A stretch of 64,000 bases of DNA from Chitinophaga varians (lineage in GTDB: Bacteria; Bacteroidota; Bacteroidia; Chitinophagales; Chitinophagaceae): NCBI RefSeq assembly GCF_014529945.1, contig NZ_JACVFB010000001.1:248001-312000 (forward strand), in the 5' to 3' direction. A program made the translations under genes and the position numbers. The notes below the pieces were generated by a model, which saw nothing but the letters and a program-made list of their open reading frames with translations, was not told the DNA's origin and did no database searches. Position 1 is the stretch's first letter. Each line of letters opens with the position of its first letter. Below, piece after piece: positions 31,001 to 38,318 of this stretch.

Positions 31001-34000
31001 GACGTTCCGGACCTGCAGTTGGATGATGTACAGGTAACGATGCAGCCGATCACCAACAGCACCTCCAAATTCGATCTGACAGTAGACGTAACGACTACCG
31101 ATACCGGCCTGCGTTTCCGGGTGGAGTATTGCAGTGATCTGTATGAGGAGGCTACCATCGCCAGAATGATGGAGCATTACCTGGTATTGCTGGAAGCGAT
31201 TGTGGCTGCACCTTCCCAACAGATAGGCGCGTTGCCGATGCTGGCGGCGGCTGAAGAGCAACAGTTATTGCAGACCTTTAACGATACGGCAAGTAGGTAT
31301 CCTGCCGGTAAGGCAGTGATAGACTTGTTCGAAGCGCAGGTGCAGCAGACACCGGATGCAGTAGCGGTGGTTTTCGGAGCAGACCAGTACACTTACCGGC
31401 AGCTGAATGAAAGGGCTAATCAACTGGCTCATTATCTCCGGAAGAAAAGAGCGGTGGAAAACACCCTGATACCCGTTTGCATGTCGCGCTCGCTGGGGAT
31501 GATCACCGCTATTGTCGGTATCCTCAAAGCTGGTGCCACCTATGTGCCGGTAGATCCTGCCTATCCGGAGGTACGTATCCGTTATATTCTCTCCGATACC
31601 CATTTTACTTTGATGGTGACGGATACGGCCAGCCAGGGGCTTCTGCCGGCAGATATTGCAGCGGAGCGTATCCTGGTTTTATCGGCAGACCTATTGTCGG
31701 GTCAGCCGGTGACGGACCTCCCCCGGCATACTTCTCCGGATAAACTCACTTATCTTATTTATACCTCCGGTTCCACCGGACAGCCGAAGGGCGTGGAAAT
31801 GCCTGACAAAGCGCTGTTTAACCTGCTTTGCTGGCAACAACAGGAGATCGATACCCGGACGCCTAAACGTATACTACAGTTCGCCAGTATCAATTTCGAT
31901 GTGAGCTTCCAGGAGATATTCTTCACGCTCAGTTTTGGCGGTAGTCTTCATCTGGTAGACGAACAACGCCGGAAAGACATGGCTATCCTGATGGAACAGA
32001 TCAACACAGAAAAGATCAACTGCCTGTTCCTGCCATATGTGGTGCTGAAAAACCTGGTGGAATACGCGCAGGAAAGTGGTATCTACCCTGAGTACTTACA
32101 GGAGGTGGTTACCGCCGGCGAACAGCTTAAATTGAGCAGCGATCTTCAGTTGTTCCTGGAAAAAGGAAACACCCGCCTGCATAACCAGTACGGACCTACG
32201 GAGGCGCACGTGGTGAGCGCCTATATGATACAGCCCGACGATTATACCCAACGGGTATTACCGCCTATTGGCAAACCGATTGCCAATACACGGCTGTACA
32301 TTCTGGATGCCAACGGCAATCCCTGCCCGGTGGGCGTACCAGGGGAATTGTTTATCGGCGGCGTACAGGTAGCAAAAGGATACCTGAATCTGCCGGAATT
32401 AACAGCAGAGCGCTTTATGGCCGATCCGTTTGATGTATCCGGAAATGGCCGTTTATACAAAACCGGCGATATCTGCTGCTGGTTACCGGATGGCAATATT
32501 AATTACCTGGCGCGTAAAGATGATCAGGTGAAGATCCGCGGCAACCGTGTGGAAATTGGCGAGGTGGAAAGCGTACTGGGTCAGTGTGAGCTGGTGGCGC
32601 AATGTGTGGTACTGGTGAAAAATGACCAATACGGTAATAAACGGCTTGTAGCCTATGTGGTACCACAACGGCGCTTCGGGAAAGACGAGCTGCGCACCTG
32701 GATGCAATCCCGGCTGCCGGATTATATGGTCCCTTCTCTTTTCATCACGTTGCCGGAACTGCCATTGACCAATAATGGCAAGATCAATAAACGCGCACTG
32801 CCCGAAGCGGACCTGAGCGCGCTCGGCGGTGCTACGTACGTGGCTGCACGTAACCTCACGGAACAGCAGTTGGCCGATATCTGGAGTAGCTTACTACAGG
32901 TAGAAAAAATCGGTATACACGACAACTTCTTTGAGCTGGGAGGTCATTCGCTGTTGGCCATGCGCCTGCAGTCTGCCCTGCGTAAACAGATGGAAGTGGA
33001 AGTGGCCGTGAAATCCATCTTCGCACATCCTACCATCGCGCGATTGGCAGCGTTTATCCGTCAGAACGGCAAAGGCTGGCTGCTGCCGGCAGTAACGCCG
33101 CAGCAACGGCCCGAATTGATTCCGCTGTCGTATAGCCAGGAACGTTTGTGGTTCATCGATCAGATGGAAGGCAGCGTACAATACCATATGCCGGTCGTGC
33201 TGCGTATGGAAGGCACCCTCGATAAAGATGCCCTGGCCTATGCGTTCCAGGACCTGGTGACCCGCCACGAAGTATTACGGTCTGTTATTGTGCAGCTGGA
33301 CGGGCATTCCGGCCAGCAGATATTGCCTGCGCAAAAATGGCAGCTGCAACAAATCGATCTGTGTGGCCGCCAGCAGGCGATAGCGGATTGTCGTGCCCTT
33401 GTGCATACGCTGATTAGAAAACCTTTCGATCTCACGAGAGACCATATGCTACGGGTACATCTGATCGCGCTGAACGCTGCCACGCATATTTTGGTGATGA
33501 ACATGCACCATATTGCTTCTGATGGCTGGTCTATCGGTGTCCTGTTCCGCGAGCTGATCGCCCTTTACAACGGTTATGCTACCGGAGATAAGGTGAAGTT
33601 GCCGCCACTCGACATACAATATGCAGATTATGCCATCTGGCAGCGGAAGTACATGTCGGATGAGGTATTGGCCACGCAACTGTCGTACTGGAAAGAAAAC
33701 CTGAAGCATGTGCAGGCACTGCAACTGCCGACAGATAAAGTGAGACCGGCCGTAAAAGGTAAAAATGGCGCCGTGGAACACCTGCAACTGGACAGAGCGC
33801 TGACGGACCAGCTGCTGGCCCTGTCGCAACAGGAAGGCGTAACGCTTTTTATGACGTTGCTGGCAGCCCTCAAGGTGTTACTGTACCGTTACAGCGGGCA
33901 GGATGATATCTGCATCGGCAGCCCTATTTCCGGCCGTACCCGGCAGGAGGTGGAAAGTCTCGCCGGATTCTTCATCAATACCCTGGCCCTGCGCAGCAGC

Positions 34001-37000
34001 CTCGCTGGTAACCCTGCGTTCCTTTCCCTGCTGCAACAGGTAAAACAGACTACCCTCAGCGCTTATGAATACCAGGAAGTACCGTTCGAAAAGATAGTGG
34101 ACGCCGTGGTAACCGAGCGCGATATGAGCCGCAGTCCATTGTTCCAGGTGATGCTGGTGTTGCAAAACACGCCGGACATTCCCGAGCTGACGCTGGGAGC
34201 GGTACAGTTATCAGAAGAGCCGCTGGACCATGTTACGTCTGTGTTTGACCTCAACTTCTGCCTGAAAGAGACCGAGGCAGGGCTTTCCCTGATCATTCAA
34301 TACAGCACGGACCTGTTCTACGGTGATACGGTGAGAAGGATGGGCAAACATTTTGAACAGCTGCTGCGTTCCATTACCCGTCAACCTGCCACCCACATAT
34401 GTGCGTTGCCGTTATTGGACGAGGTGGAGGAACAACAATTGCTGGAAGACTTTAACAGCAAAACATTGGCCGTGCCGCAAGGGGTCTCCCTGCCCGGCTT
34501 GTTCTCCGCCAGGGCAGCAGCCGTCCCTGACGCTGTAGCGTTAATATTCAAGGATGTTACGTTGACGTATAAAGAACTGGATGAGCGCTCTAACCAGGTA
34601 GCGCACTACCTGCGCGAGAGAGGTGTTGTCAGGGATACCCTGGTGCCGTTATGTATAGAACGCTCGCTGGAGATGATCATCAGCATATATGGCATCATGA
34701 AAGCTGGCGGTGCATATGTACCGATAGACCCCGAATATCCGGCAGACAGGATACAATATATCCTTAGCGATACCGGCGCCAATATCATGGTCAGCAGCCC
34801 TGCTGTCAGCGAAAGGTTGGGCGCTGCTGTAGCGGGTATAGAACTGGTAATGGCTACCGATGCGGACTTATTCGCCGCTTATCCGGTAACGGCGCTGGCT
34901 GATGGCCCTGCCGCCAATGACCTGGCCTATGTGATCTTTACTTCCGGTTCTACCGGCAAACCCAAAGGCGTACTGGTAGAGCATGGCGGCGTGGTGAACC
35001 TCGTATATGACCAGCAGGACCAGCTACAGATAGAAACCGGAAGCCGCGTGCTGCAGTTTGCGACTATCGGCTTTGATGCTTCCTGTATGGAAATATTCTG
35101 CACGCTGTCTCATGGCGCCACATTGGTGCTGCCGCGCAAAGAAGACCTGATGTCTGCTGCCGGATTTGCTACGCTGATCAATAAACGTAAAGTAGAGGTG
35201 TTATTTTTACCGCCGTCCTATCTGCACAGTATGAAAGAAATGCTGAGCAGGGTGAAAACCGTTGTATCGTGTGGTGAGCCATTAAACAGAGAAGATGGCC
35301 GGTACCTGCAAGCCAGAGGGGTGAGGTTCATGAACGCATACGGCCCTACGGAAAACAGTATCTGCACTACCGCATCCATTGACCCTATCCGGGAAGATGG
35401 TGTAGTGGTGATCGGCAAGCCGGTGGCTAACATGCAGGTGTATATCCAGGATGCCCACGGCGGATTATGTCCGGTAGGGGTAGCGGGAGAGATTTGTGTG
35501 AGTGGCGCCGGTCTGGCCCGTGGTTATCTCAACCGTCCGGAACTTACGCAGGAGAAGTTTGTCACTAATCCTTTTGTCGGCGACGGCGAAACCCGGATGT
35601 ACCGTACCGGTGACCTGGGCCGCTGGCTGTCGGACGGAAACATAGAATACATGGGGCGGATCGATGACCAGGTGAAAGTGCGCGGATACCGGATTGAATT
35701 GGGCGAAATAGAAAACGTGCTGCGCGAGTGTGAGCACGTGAATGAAGCAGTAGTAGTGGTGAAAGGTGGCGAACATGATAACAAACTGCTCGTGGCTTAT
35801 GTGATACCGCAGGATGAGTTCAATAAAGACGCTATCGTTGCCTATCTGAAGAGCAAGCTGCCGGAATTTATGGTGCCGCCGGTGATGATTCCGATGGAGT
35901 CTTTCCCGCTGACGCCTAACGGCAAAATTGACCGGAAAGCGCTGCCGTCGCCCACCTCCGTCATGCTCTCCGATCAGCAGCAGGATGCTGGTCCTGCCAA
36001 CGAAATTGAAGAGCAGCTGCTGGACATCTGGAAGGAAGTGCTGAACTTACCACAGTTAAGCATACACGATAACTTCTTTGCGGCCGGCGGTAACTCTATC
36101 ACCGCGATCCGGCTGATAGCCAAGATGAAAGTGAATTTCCAGGTTTCTATTAATAACCTCTTCCAACATCCCACCATCGCGGGTATTTCTAAATATGTGA
36201 TTTATGAAAAGAATCACTTTAAAAACAAACTGTCGGCATTGATGTCCCGGTTTGATCCGGCACAGGTAGATCATGACGCCATGCAGGCGCAGGCCGCGCA
36301 TAGGCAGCAGCTGTTGGAAGAACAGCAACGGCCCTATCTGGAAGAAGTGAAAGCATGGCAACAGCTGGATGTCAACAGTACCACTACTTATCAGCAGATC
36401 CTGCTGCTGGGGGCAACGGGCTACCTGGGCATCCACTTGTTGTATGACCTGCTGCAGCGAAACGATACGCCGGTATGTGTGTTGGTACGGGCAGAGAGCG
36501 ATGAAGCGGCTTTTAGCCGGTTGTCGGAAAAATATGCCTTTTACTTTGGCACGCCCTTGCCTAAAAACCAGGCGAAGCTGCGGGTATGGAAAGGAGATAT
36601 CGCTTTACCACAGCTGGGAATGGACACTGCCGTGTTTGAGGCACTGATGGCCGGGACGGACTGTATCCTGAATACGGCCGCCAACGTAAAACACTATGGT
36701 AGCTATAGTGAGTTTGAAGCCGTGAACACCCGCTCTGTACAGACGATACTGGATTACTGCAAAATCGGAAGAAAGAAGGTCATCCACCATATCTCCACTA
36801 CCAGTGTGGCTGGTATGGCAGAAAAAGACAGCACCGATTATCTGTATACCGAAGCCGATTTGTTCAAAGGACAGGAAGTGCCCAACTTCTATGCGAAGAG
36901 CAAACTGGAGGCGGAGCGACTGCTGGATGCAGCCAGACAGGAAGGCGTCGACGTAAATATCTACCGCGTAGGCCACCTGTCATTCCACTCTGCTACCGGT

Positions 37001-37534
37001 AAGTTCCAGGAGAATATCGACAACAATGCTTTCTATAATCAGATCAAAGGATTTATTGCCTTCCATGTGATGCCGGAAGAATTCAGCGAACTGGAATTGT
37101 CTAATATTGACGAGGTGTCGGCTGCGATACTACAGATTTTTGATAAGCCGGCATTGCTGAACAGGAACTATCATATCCGTAACCCGCATCTGCTGCCTGC
37201 TGCTGATTTTGTGGCTTATCTGAACAGTTATGGGTATGATATGGAGTTGACGAACGTATATACTTATCTGGAAAAGATGCTGCAATCGTACAATACGAAA
37301 AAGGACCTGATAGACCGCTTGTTCCTGCAGGCCGATCTGTTTGGCGACGATAAACCGGATGTAGGGCATCCATATCAGGTATGTTATGAGGCAACGAATG
37401 CCATCCTGAGAAAGATGAAATTCAGATGGGCACATCCCGACGAAGAAAAAGTACACCTGATGATTCAATATGCTGTGGAAGTGGGCTTCTTTGAGCCGGT
37501 TCGCAAAAGGGTTGTCTCGCTGGGACATGATTAA
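19100..37534 (+). CDS. Five-module nonribosomal peptide synthetase with terminal reductase domain (6144 aa)
   Basis: One protein carries the whole assembly line: C1-A1-PCP1-E / C2-A2-PCP2 / C3-A3-PCP3 / C4-A4-PCP4 / C5-A5-PCP5-R. Condensation motifs HHxxxDG are at residues 136 (C1), 1644 (C2), 2691 (C3), 3745 (C4) and 4803 (C5). Adenylation P-loop-like YTSGSTG or FTSGSTG motifs lie at about 609, 2116, 3169, 4221 and 5280. Carrier serines are S991 (GGDS, the form seen before epimerases), S2506, S3560, S4617 (GGHS) and S5666 (GGNS). E has HHLAIDG at 1171 and EGHGRED. R has GATGYLG at 5771-5777 and Y5931-x3-K5935, so release is reductive. Specificity codes read by eye against GrsA: A1 DSACIAEVWK (unassigned), A2 DAFFLGITFK (Ile-like), A3 DAFWFGATFK (Val-like), A4 DVQFVAQVVK (Pro), A5 DAMFVCAICK (hydrophobic, unassigned). 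C1 precedes a loading module, so an acyl cap is likely. No TE, MbtH or phosphopantetheinyl transferase is seen nearby. Confidence 0.95.
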   Translation: MPLHVTPLHPAQRDILMDLLINAENSTYNVGGVTRLTGPLHKEKFMAAAETLPAVFDVFRMRFDLNDQAPQAYLDDTFTTQEVMCMDFTDASPEAVEKWVRERLEIPFVLQKGNALCEQYLLSISPEEHYYFCKYHHLINDGYGLAATYQYVARKYQSLLKGTTLDWSPVSYVAAAGHALDYQQSPAYQEDVAYWKKLIDKKPAQLLERRYPPTDTNPRQCRTFLLEFSAEEKAALEDLQQTTQANLLRLTLAALTIYFAKTTEHPAFVFGTPVHRRRDIPLQQIAGMFSGIIPFQGVYQPADTVTALLENMATARKNDNQHQPYQIADLSRSLKLNGTTEQLVDILVNHANLNLHLDFGEDIQAVTQELTSEITRYPLELLWRDYGKGQPLQLKADYYPSYFTETDIRLFVKRLLHIIQQFKDGGQHTLEEISILPEEEQTLLASFNSNHIDVAPYPYIHALIEEQVRLQPTAEALVFENETLTYRQLDEKANQLAHYLREKGVRENMFVPVCMERSAEMVIGILAVLKAGGAYVPVDPAYPQHRITFMLQDARAAVVLSNVTGSLPLDQYTTAKIVDVRQLADVLRQYPVTPVETALQPQHPAYVIYTSGSTGNPKGVTIAHQHLVASTQARIAYYGNTGTALLVPSFSFDSSVAVIFGTLCSGGSLIICREETLKEAETVKKLLTRTDMVLCVPSYYRFLLEEGLLEEAALSTVILAGEALEVSLARRHFRDVKKAALYNEYGPTECTVWSSVAQIQPVDNLITIGKPVANMQIHILDAQQRLLPVGVTGELYVSGPQVANGYLHLPAMTAEKFITDKAGNRLYKTGDTGRWLPDGNIEYLGRIDDQVKIRGYRIELGEIGHALQECEGVKHAVVVAWTDERNNKRLVGYVTTGADYHKSAVLNRLKEKLPEYMVPSVLVELAQLPLSVNGKVDKKALPAPEAADLPLQEYVAPRNEAEKQLAAIWQELLGLQRVGIYDNFIELGGDSIVSMQVVSRARRLGYELKAKDLFKHQTVAALAQLLSVIKVETVIGEQGLLTGNSGLLPIQHWYFEQEPALFTQQLLLETDKQLSPVTLEAALRQLVQYHDALRFAYQQDADGWQQSYGIAEPTLHIRDMRRKQKTWQQHIAVCIAESQARLDIRHGVMLQATLIQTPSAEANNRLLLVVHHLAIDGVSWRILLEDLNRLLEQPAMTADAVLGAKGSSCRQWHDALITYAQNGLGRQQQRYWEAVVAKRTPLHTDLPHNGKITVSDIRRETARLDATATRRLLQEVPAAYKTEINDILLAALARTLTTWNKGAGVLVGLEGHGREDIAPGIAVNRTIGWFTSQYPVWLEAAAGIATGRLIRDIKEQLRQIPDKGIGYGINKYIGKQATLQGAVPWEVGFNYLGQGDNMPAGQGAIKASLASLEAGGSPQRIVPEKLAVNSMVRDGELVIEWSYSQLHFQAATIEGIAADYCRHLEAIIMHCAERSQQAPVASPSDYGLGGVMTNDELDQFLGAAGPQVAGLYRLTGLQEGMLFHGLYDEKGGAYVEQFGCELPRLQVDAFRKSWEHLIQHHTIFRSAFYAKICSLPVQCVYHQADLPFTVLDYRHMTEAAQQEALHAWMVADREQGLDFEKAPLMRITLFRLQDDKYRMQWTYHHLLMDGWSLPVLLGELVETYEAIVNNRSLPSLKTDEFGAYIRFLADRDLLAEETYWRGYLKEVTEGCLLPFVTTTASRTKGEGHFKETALRLDATMRQQLERFTQQQRITLNTLVQGVWAYLLSRYTGKPAAMFGVTVAGRPDELPGADKKIGLYINTLPLYSALANEQTIAGWLQEMQTTQLQSREHQYAALNDIQRWTGVREELFDSLLVFENYPVNPALQSPHWKLQLQHIQVQEQANYPLTIRVMMAEGLEIGLVYNETILDGAYVRMIAAHFEQVLIQIATQPVRTIADITLLTAAERTQLLQDFNQTAIAYPVDKSITTLFEEQAAQTPDAIAVVYDTTSFTYKGLDEAANRLAHQLRGKGLKAGAYVPVCMKRSAGLMVAVLGVLKAGGAYVPVNPEYPAERILQLLSDCDSPLVISDTDWKDALEVIVADKELLYVDDNPALLQYPAHTLAERPAPAAVAYVMYTSGSTGKPKGVAVTHQNVVSLVKSQEYITLTKDDVILSAGSLSFDATTFEYWGALLNGGCVVLSTESSLLDVELLKQELYQRGVTKMFFTTSWFNQLVDMDMTVFARLQEVLTGGEKISEKHADKFRRAYPHIALTNIYGPTENTTFSLYYRIHETTVNSNVPIGRPLKNRTAYILDSAGQPVPVGVTGELYVGGDGVAKGYLDPELTAARFIPNPFTDDPAARIYRTGDLARWLPDGNIVYMGRVDEQVKIRGFRIEPGETERVLESCPAVKQAVVTVWTDKHHNRYLTGYVVPENNFDKEVVLAYLKERLPDYMTPSFLIALDTLPLTANGKVDKKALPAPDDTALSDVAYVAPRNEQESALTGIWQQLLGRERIGIHEHFFESGGHSLLAMRLQSAIRKQLQAEVPVKAIFNHPTIAEQAAYILQQRGPVQEGITAEAYTGPQPLSFAQERLWFIDRLTGSIQYHIPVVYRLTGAVNKQALETAIREMVNRHAVLRTVITVIDEVPHQQIMDEHGWQLETVSRHDLHGDVTALHAYVKTLIDAPFNLSADHMLRGQLIELSEQEYVLALTLHHIAGDGWSVNIFMKELMAMYAAWEHQSLPVLPPLDIRYTDYSRWQRTYMSAAVLEQQQAYWSRQLADVTTLQLPLDYTRPAVFSNRGAIVSFDIDRALQQRLQTLSQQEGTTLFMTLLAAFKLLLYRYSGQEDITVGSPVSGRTRQETESLIGCFVNTLALRTHLQDNPSFTDLLQQVKNTTLDAYEHQDVPFEKVVEAVVKERDLSYSPLFQVIFTLQNLPVVADLELGAARLQPERIAYTTAQVDLNFTVEETATGLTGSVEYCTDLFKEETIFRMITHFKQLLAAVVANPSTAIGYLPMLLAEEEKQLVDAFNQTDTSYPADKSITDLFAAQVALTPDATALVFAGREMSYQALDTASTQLAQYLLEAGVTPGMRVPVCMERSDTLIIATLAILKAGGAYVPVDPHYPAERISYMLAESNSTLLLTTTMHLAAMEQTGIAMKFVCLDQPEETLMAKAMSAPWPAVLPQHLAYVIYTSGSTGTPKGVMVSHQNVVSLVKGVDYVSFSSADRLLSTGAPSFDAATFEYWGMLLNGGRLILCPEQQLLDNEVLKREIRAHQVNMMWFTASWFNQLIDTDISIFETLSVVFSGGEKLSEEHINKLKLRYPALTVMNAYGPTENTTFSTTYEVEPGTVKVPVPIGRSLSNRKVYILDSRRQLVPVGVTGEIYVGGAGLAVGYLNLPELTAERFISHRFSDNRVERLYKTGDLGCWQADGNVLCLGRTDDQVKIRGYRIEPGETERVLQQCEWVEQAVVMARTNEQGSKYLAGYIVPAGAFEREKIQAYLKQLLPDYMVPAVLMPLEKLPLTSNGKVNKRALPEPDPSLMPAAAYVPPRNATELALTGIWQQLLKVSRVGIYDNFFELGGHSLLVTRVVSAIRRELEVEIPIRDLFTYPVVASLAEHIRRQQPGMVLPAVTVSPRVGKLPLSSAQERLWFINWMEGSVPYHMPMVLKLEGDLDVTALESALKTIVDRHEALRTVFQEEDGAVSQHILPADGWQLQVVDSTMEADRQQILEEITAACDRPFNLAADYMLRVQLVQLAPREYFLVVVQHHIASDGWSVSILLKELVRLYEAAHRQHPHQLEPLPVQYVDYALWHRHHLQGAVLDQQLAYWKTQLEDVATLQLPTDFPRPASQSTRGNTLYYEVDGTLTAGIHQLCRQTGTTLFMTMLAAFKVLLYRYTGQEDICVGSPIANRTQQTIEPLIGFFVNTIALRSNLAGNPDFLSLLKQVKTTLLEAYQYQDAPFEKIVEAVVSDRDISRTPLFQVMFILQNLPDVPDLQLDDVQVTMQPITNSTSKFDLTVDVTTTDTGLRFRVEYCSDLYEEATIARMMEHYLVLLEAIVAAPSQQIGALPMLAAAEEQQLLQTFNDTASRYPAGKAVIDLFEAQVQQTPDAVAVVFGADQYTYRQLNERANQLAHYLRKKRAVENTLIPVCMSRSLGMITAIVGILKAGATYVPVDPAYPEVRIRYILSDTHFTLMVTDTASQGLLPADIAAERILVLSADLLSGQPVTDLPRHTSPDKLTYLIYTSGSTGQPKGVEMPDKALFNLLCWQQQEIDTRTPKRILQFASINFDVSFQEIFFTLSFGGSLHLVDEQRRKDMAILMEQINTEKINCLFLPYVVLKNLVEYAQESGIYPEYLQEVVTAGEQLKLSSDLQLFLEKGNTRLHNQYGPTEAHVVSAYMIQPDDYTQRVLPPIGKPIANTRLYILDANGNPCPVGVPGELFIGGVQVAKGYLNLPELTAERFMADPFDVSGNGRLYKTGDICCWLPDGNINYLARKDDQVKIRGNRVEIGEVESVLGQCELVAQCVVLVKNDQYGNKRLVAYVVPQRRFGKDELRTWMQSRLPDYMVPSLFITLPELPLTNNGKINKRALPEADLSALGGATYVAARNLTEQQLADIWSSLLQVEKIGIHDNFFELGGHSLLAMRLQSALRKQMEVEVAVKSIFAHPTIARLAAFIRQNGKGWLLPAVTPQQRPELIPLSYSQERLWFIDQMEGSVQYHMPVVLRMEGTLDKDALAYAFQDLVTRHEVLRSVIVQLDGHSGQQILPAQKWQLQQIDLCGRQQAIADCRALVHTLIRKPFDLTRDHMLRVHLIALNAATHILVMNMHHIASDGWSIGVLFRELIALYNGYATGDKVKLPPLDIQYADYAIWQRKYMSDEVLATQLSYWKENLKHVQALQLPTDKVRPAVKGKNGAVEHLQLDRALTDQLLALSQQEGVTLFMTLLAALKVLLYRYSGQDDICIGSPISGRTRQEVESLAGFFINTLALRSSLAGNPAFLSLLQQVKQTTLSAYEYQEVPFEKIVDAVVTERDMSRSPLFQVMLVLQNTPDIPELTLGAVQLSEEPLDHVTSVFDLNFCLKETEAGLSLIIQYSTDLFYGDTVRRMGKHFEQLLRSITRQPATHICALPLLDEVEEQQLLEDFNSKTLAVPQGVSLPGLFSARAAAVPDAVALIFKDVTLTYKELDERSNQVAHYLRERGVVRDTLVPLCIERSLEMIISIYGIMKAGGAYVPIDPEYPADRIQYILSDTGANIMVSSPAVSERLGAAVAGIELVMATDADLFAAYPVTALADGPAANDLAYVIFTSGSTGKPKGVLVEHGGVVNLVYDQQDQLQIETGSRVLQFATIGFDASCMEIFCTLSHGATLVLPRKEDLMSAAGFATLINKRKVEVLFLPPSYLHSMKEMLSRVKTVVSCGEPLNREDGRYLQARGVRFMNAYGPTENSICTTASIDPIREDGVVVIGKPVANMQVYIQDAHGGLCPVGVAGEICVSGAGLARGYLNRPELTQEKFVTNPFVGDGETRMYRTGDLGRWLSDGNIEYMGRIDDQVKVRGYRIELGEIENVLRECEHVNEAVVVVKGGEHDNKLLVAYVIPQDEFNKDAIVAYLKSKLPEFMVPPVMIPMESFPLTPNGKIDRKALPSPTSVMLSDQQQDAGPANEIEEQLLDIWKEVLNLPQLSIHDNFFAAGGNSITAIRLIAKMKVNFQVSINNLFQHPTIAGISKYVIYEKNHFKNKLSALMSRFDPAQVDHDAMQAQAAHRQQLLEEQQRPYLEEVKAWQQLDVNSTTTYQQILLLGATGYLGIHLLYDLLQRNDTPVCVLVRAESDEAAFSRLSEKYAFYFGTPLPKNQAKLRVWKGDIALPQLGMDTAVFEALMAGTDCILNTAANVKHYGSYSEFEAVNTRSVQTILDYCKIGRKKVIHHISTTSVAGMAEKDSTDYLYTEADLFKGQEVPNFYAKSKLEAERLLDAARQEGVDVNIYRVGHLSFHSATGKFQENIDNNAFYNQIKGFIAFHVMPEEFSELELSNIDEVSAAILQIFDKPALLNRNYHIRNPHLLPAADFVAYLNSYGYDMELTNVYTYLEKMLQSYNTKKDLIDRLFLQADLFGDDKPDVGHPYQVCYEATNAILRKMKFRWAHPDEEKVHLMIQYAVEVGFFEPVRKRVVSLGHD

Positions 37535-37556
37535 TTTTTTCATCGGAAATCACATT

Positions 37557-37597
37557 AAAATCAAAAGCCTCGTGCCATGCGCGAGGCTTTTGATTTT
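37557..37597 (+). terminator. Strong terminator of the NRPS transcript
   Basis: Perfect 16-bp arms AAAATCAAAAGCCTCG (37557-37572) and CGAGGCTTTTGATTTT (37582-37597) flank a 9-nt loop. The T-rich right arm makes it a good intrinsic terminator 23 bases after the NRPS stop. It separates the NRPS from the peptide locus that follows. Confidence 0.8.
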
Positions 37598-37975
37598 GAT
37601 CGCCACAACATTCTTTTCTTGATTTTCGGACGTTTTCTGTGATTGTTAACATCAACGAAAAAATGGTTAACTTCTAACTATATGGCCTATACGGGATGTC
37701 GTAATATTACATTGTATTGTACGGAATGTTAACGGATAAATATTGTTTGAACCATGCCAGCAGTATATATATTGGAAACTCTTTTTAATAACCATTTATA
37801 ACAGTAATAAACCGCTGTAAAACACACGTTACGTCACAGCACCCTCCCTTAACACATAAGGTAGTACCCTTTACACATCAGGCGAAAGCCGGATGGTTTT
37901 CCTATACGCTATAATTGTCGGTAGATGTCATCGAGATGAAAGTTTTGTTTTATTTATCATTTAAACAGCAAAAAA
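37598..37975. other. Spacer upstream of the first Pro-rich precursor
   Basis: AT-rich, with no gene seen. It should hold the promoter for the precursor/hydroxylase operon. A near-consensus box TATTGTTTG (one base longer than TAnnTTTG) occurs near 37740 and TATAATTG near 37910, but neither is convincing. Confidence 0.5.
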
Positions 37976-38212
37976 GTGAAAAAACAAACATTCAAAAAGC
38001 TTAGCTTGCGTAAAATGGAAATTGCGAGTTTAAGCCTTGACGGACAGAAGAATCTATGGGGTGGTACAGGTCCTGGTCCTGCTGGTCCTCCAACAGGTTA
38101 TACAACGGCTCCCGGCGCTCCCATACCGCCTCCGGGATCTCCCTGCCTGAACAGCATCGGATATCCTTGTCAGATTACCAACGGCAATGTTGGTCCTTGT
38201 TGTCCTATTTGA
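37976..38212 (+). CDS. Pro-rich GG-leader RiPP precursor candidate 1
   Basis: A 78-residue peptide starting at a GTG. The leader (residues 1-30) has the Bacteroidota natural-product pattern: MKK, then KKLSLRKMEIASLS, ending in a GG at 29-30. The 48-residue core has 13 Pro, many Gly, four Cys (two adjacent near the end) and the collagen-like motif GPAGPPT at 34-40, plus a PPP run. I chose the GTG because it restores the MKK-x-KKLSL leader shared with the second peptide at 39458-39691. The adjacent downstream gene is a prolyl-4-hydroxylase fusion, so several prolines are likely hydroxylated before cleavage after GG. An ABC exporter or active C39 peptidase is not encoded nearby. The precursor role is inference from leader, composition and neighbours. 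Confidence 0.72.
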   Translation: MKKQTFKKLSLRKMEIASLSLDGQKNLWGGTGPGPAGPPTGYTTAPGAPIPPPGSPCLNSIGYPCQITNGNVGPCCPI

Positions 38213-38237
38213 TGCACGAACACGCTATTAACATCAC

Positions 38238-38271
38238 AGCAAATAACATTCCTCCGGGAGTGTTATTTGCT
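38238..38271 (+). terminator. Hairpin between precursor and hydroxylase (attenuator-like)
   Basis: Perfect 11-bp arms AGCAAATAACA (38238-38248) and TGTTATTTGCT (38261-38271) lie 25 bases after the precursor stop and 47 before the hydroxylase ATG. There is no long T-run after the stem, so partial read-through is expected. That would give far more precursor than enzyme mRNA, a usual arrangement in RiPP operons. Confidence 0.6.
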
Positions 38272-38318
38272 ATTGGTCATTATAATGGTTAAACAGAAAA
38301 CAATCAGACCTATTTTTT

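Noticed and set aside
38056..38292. Second open frame overlapping the first Pro-rich precursor
   Set aside because: It has no leader pattern and lies in the +1 register of the precursor; Trp/Ser/Arg-rich content is typical of a shadow frame.
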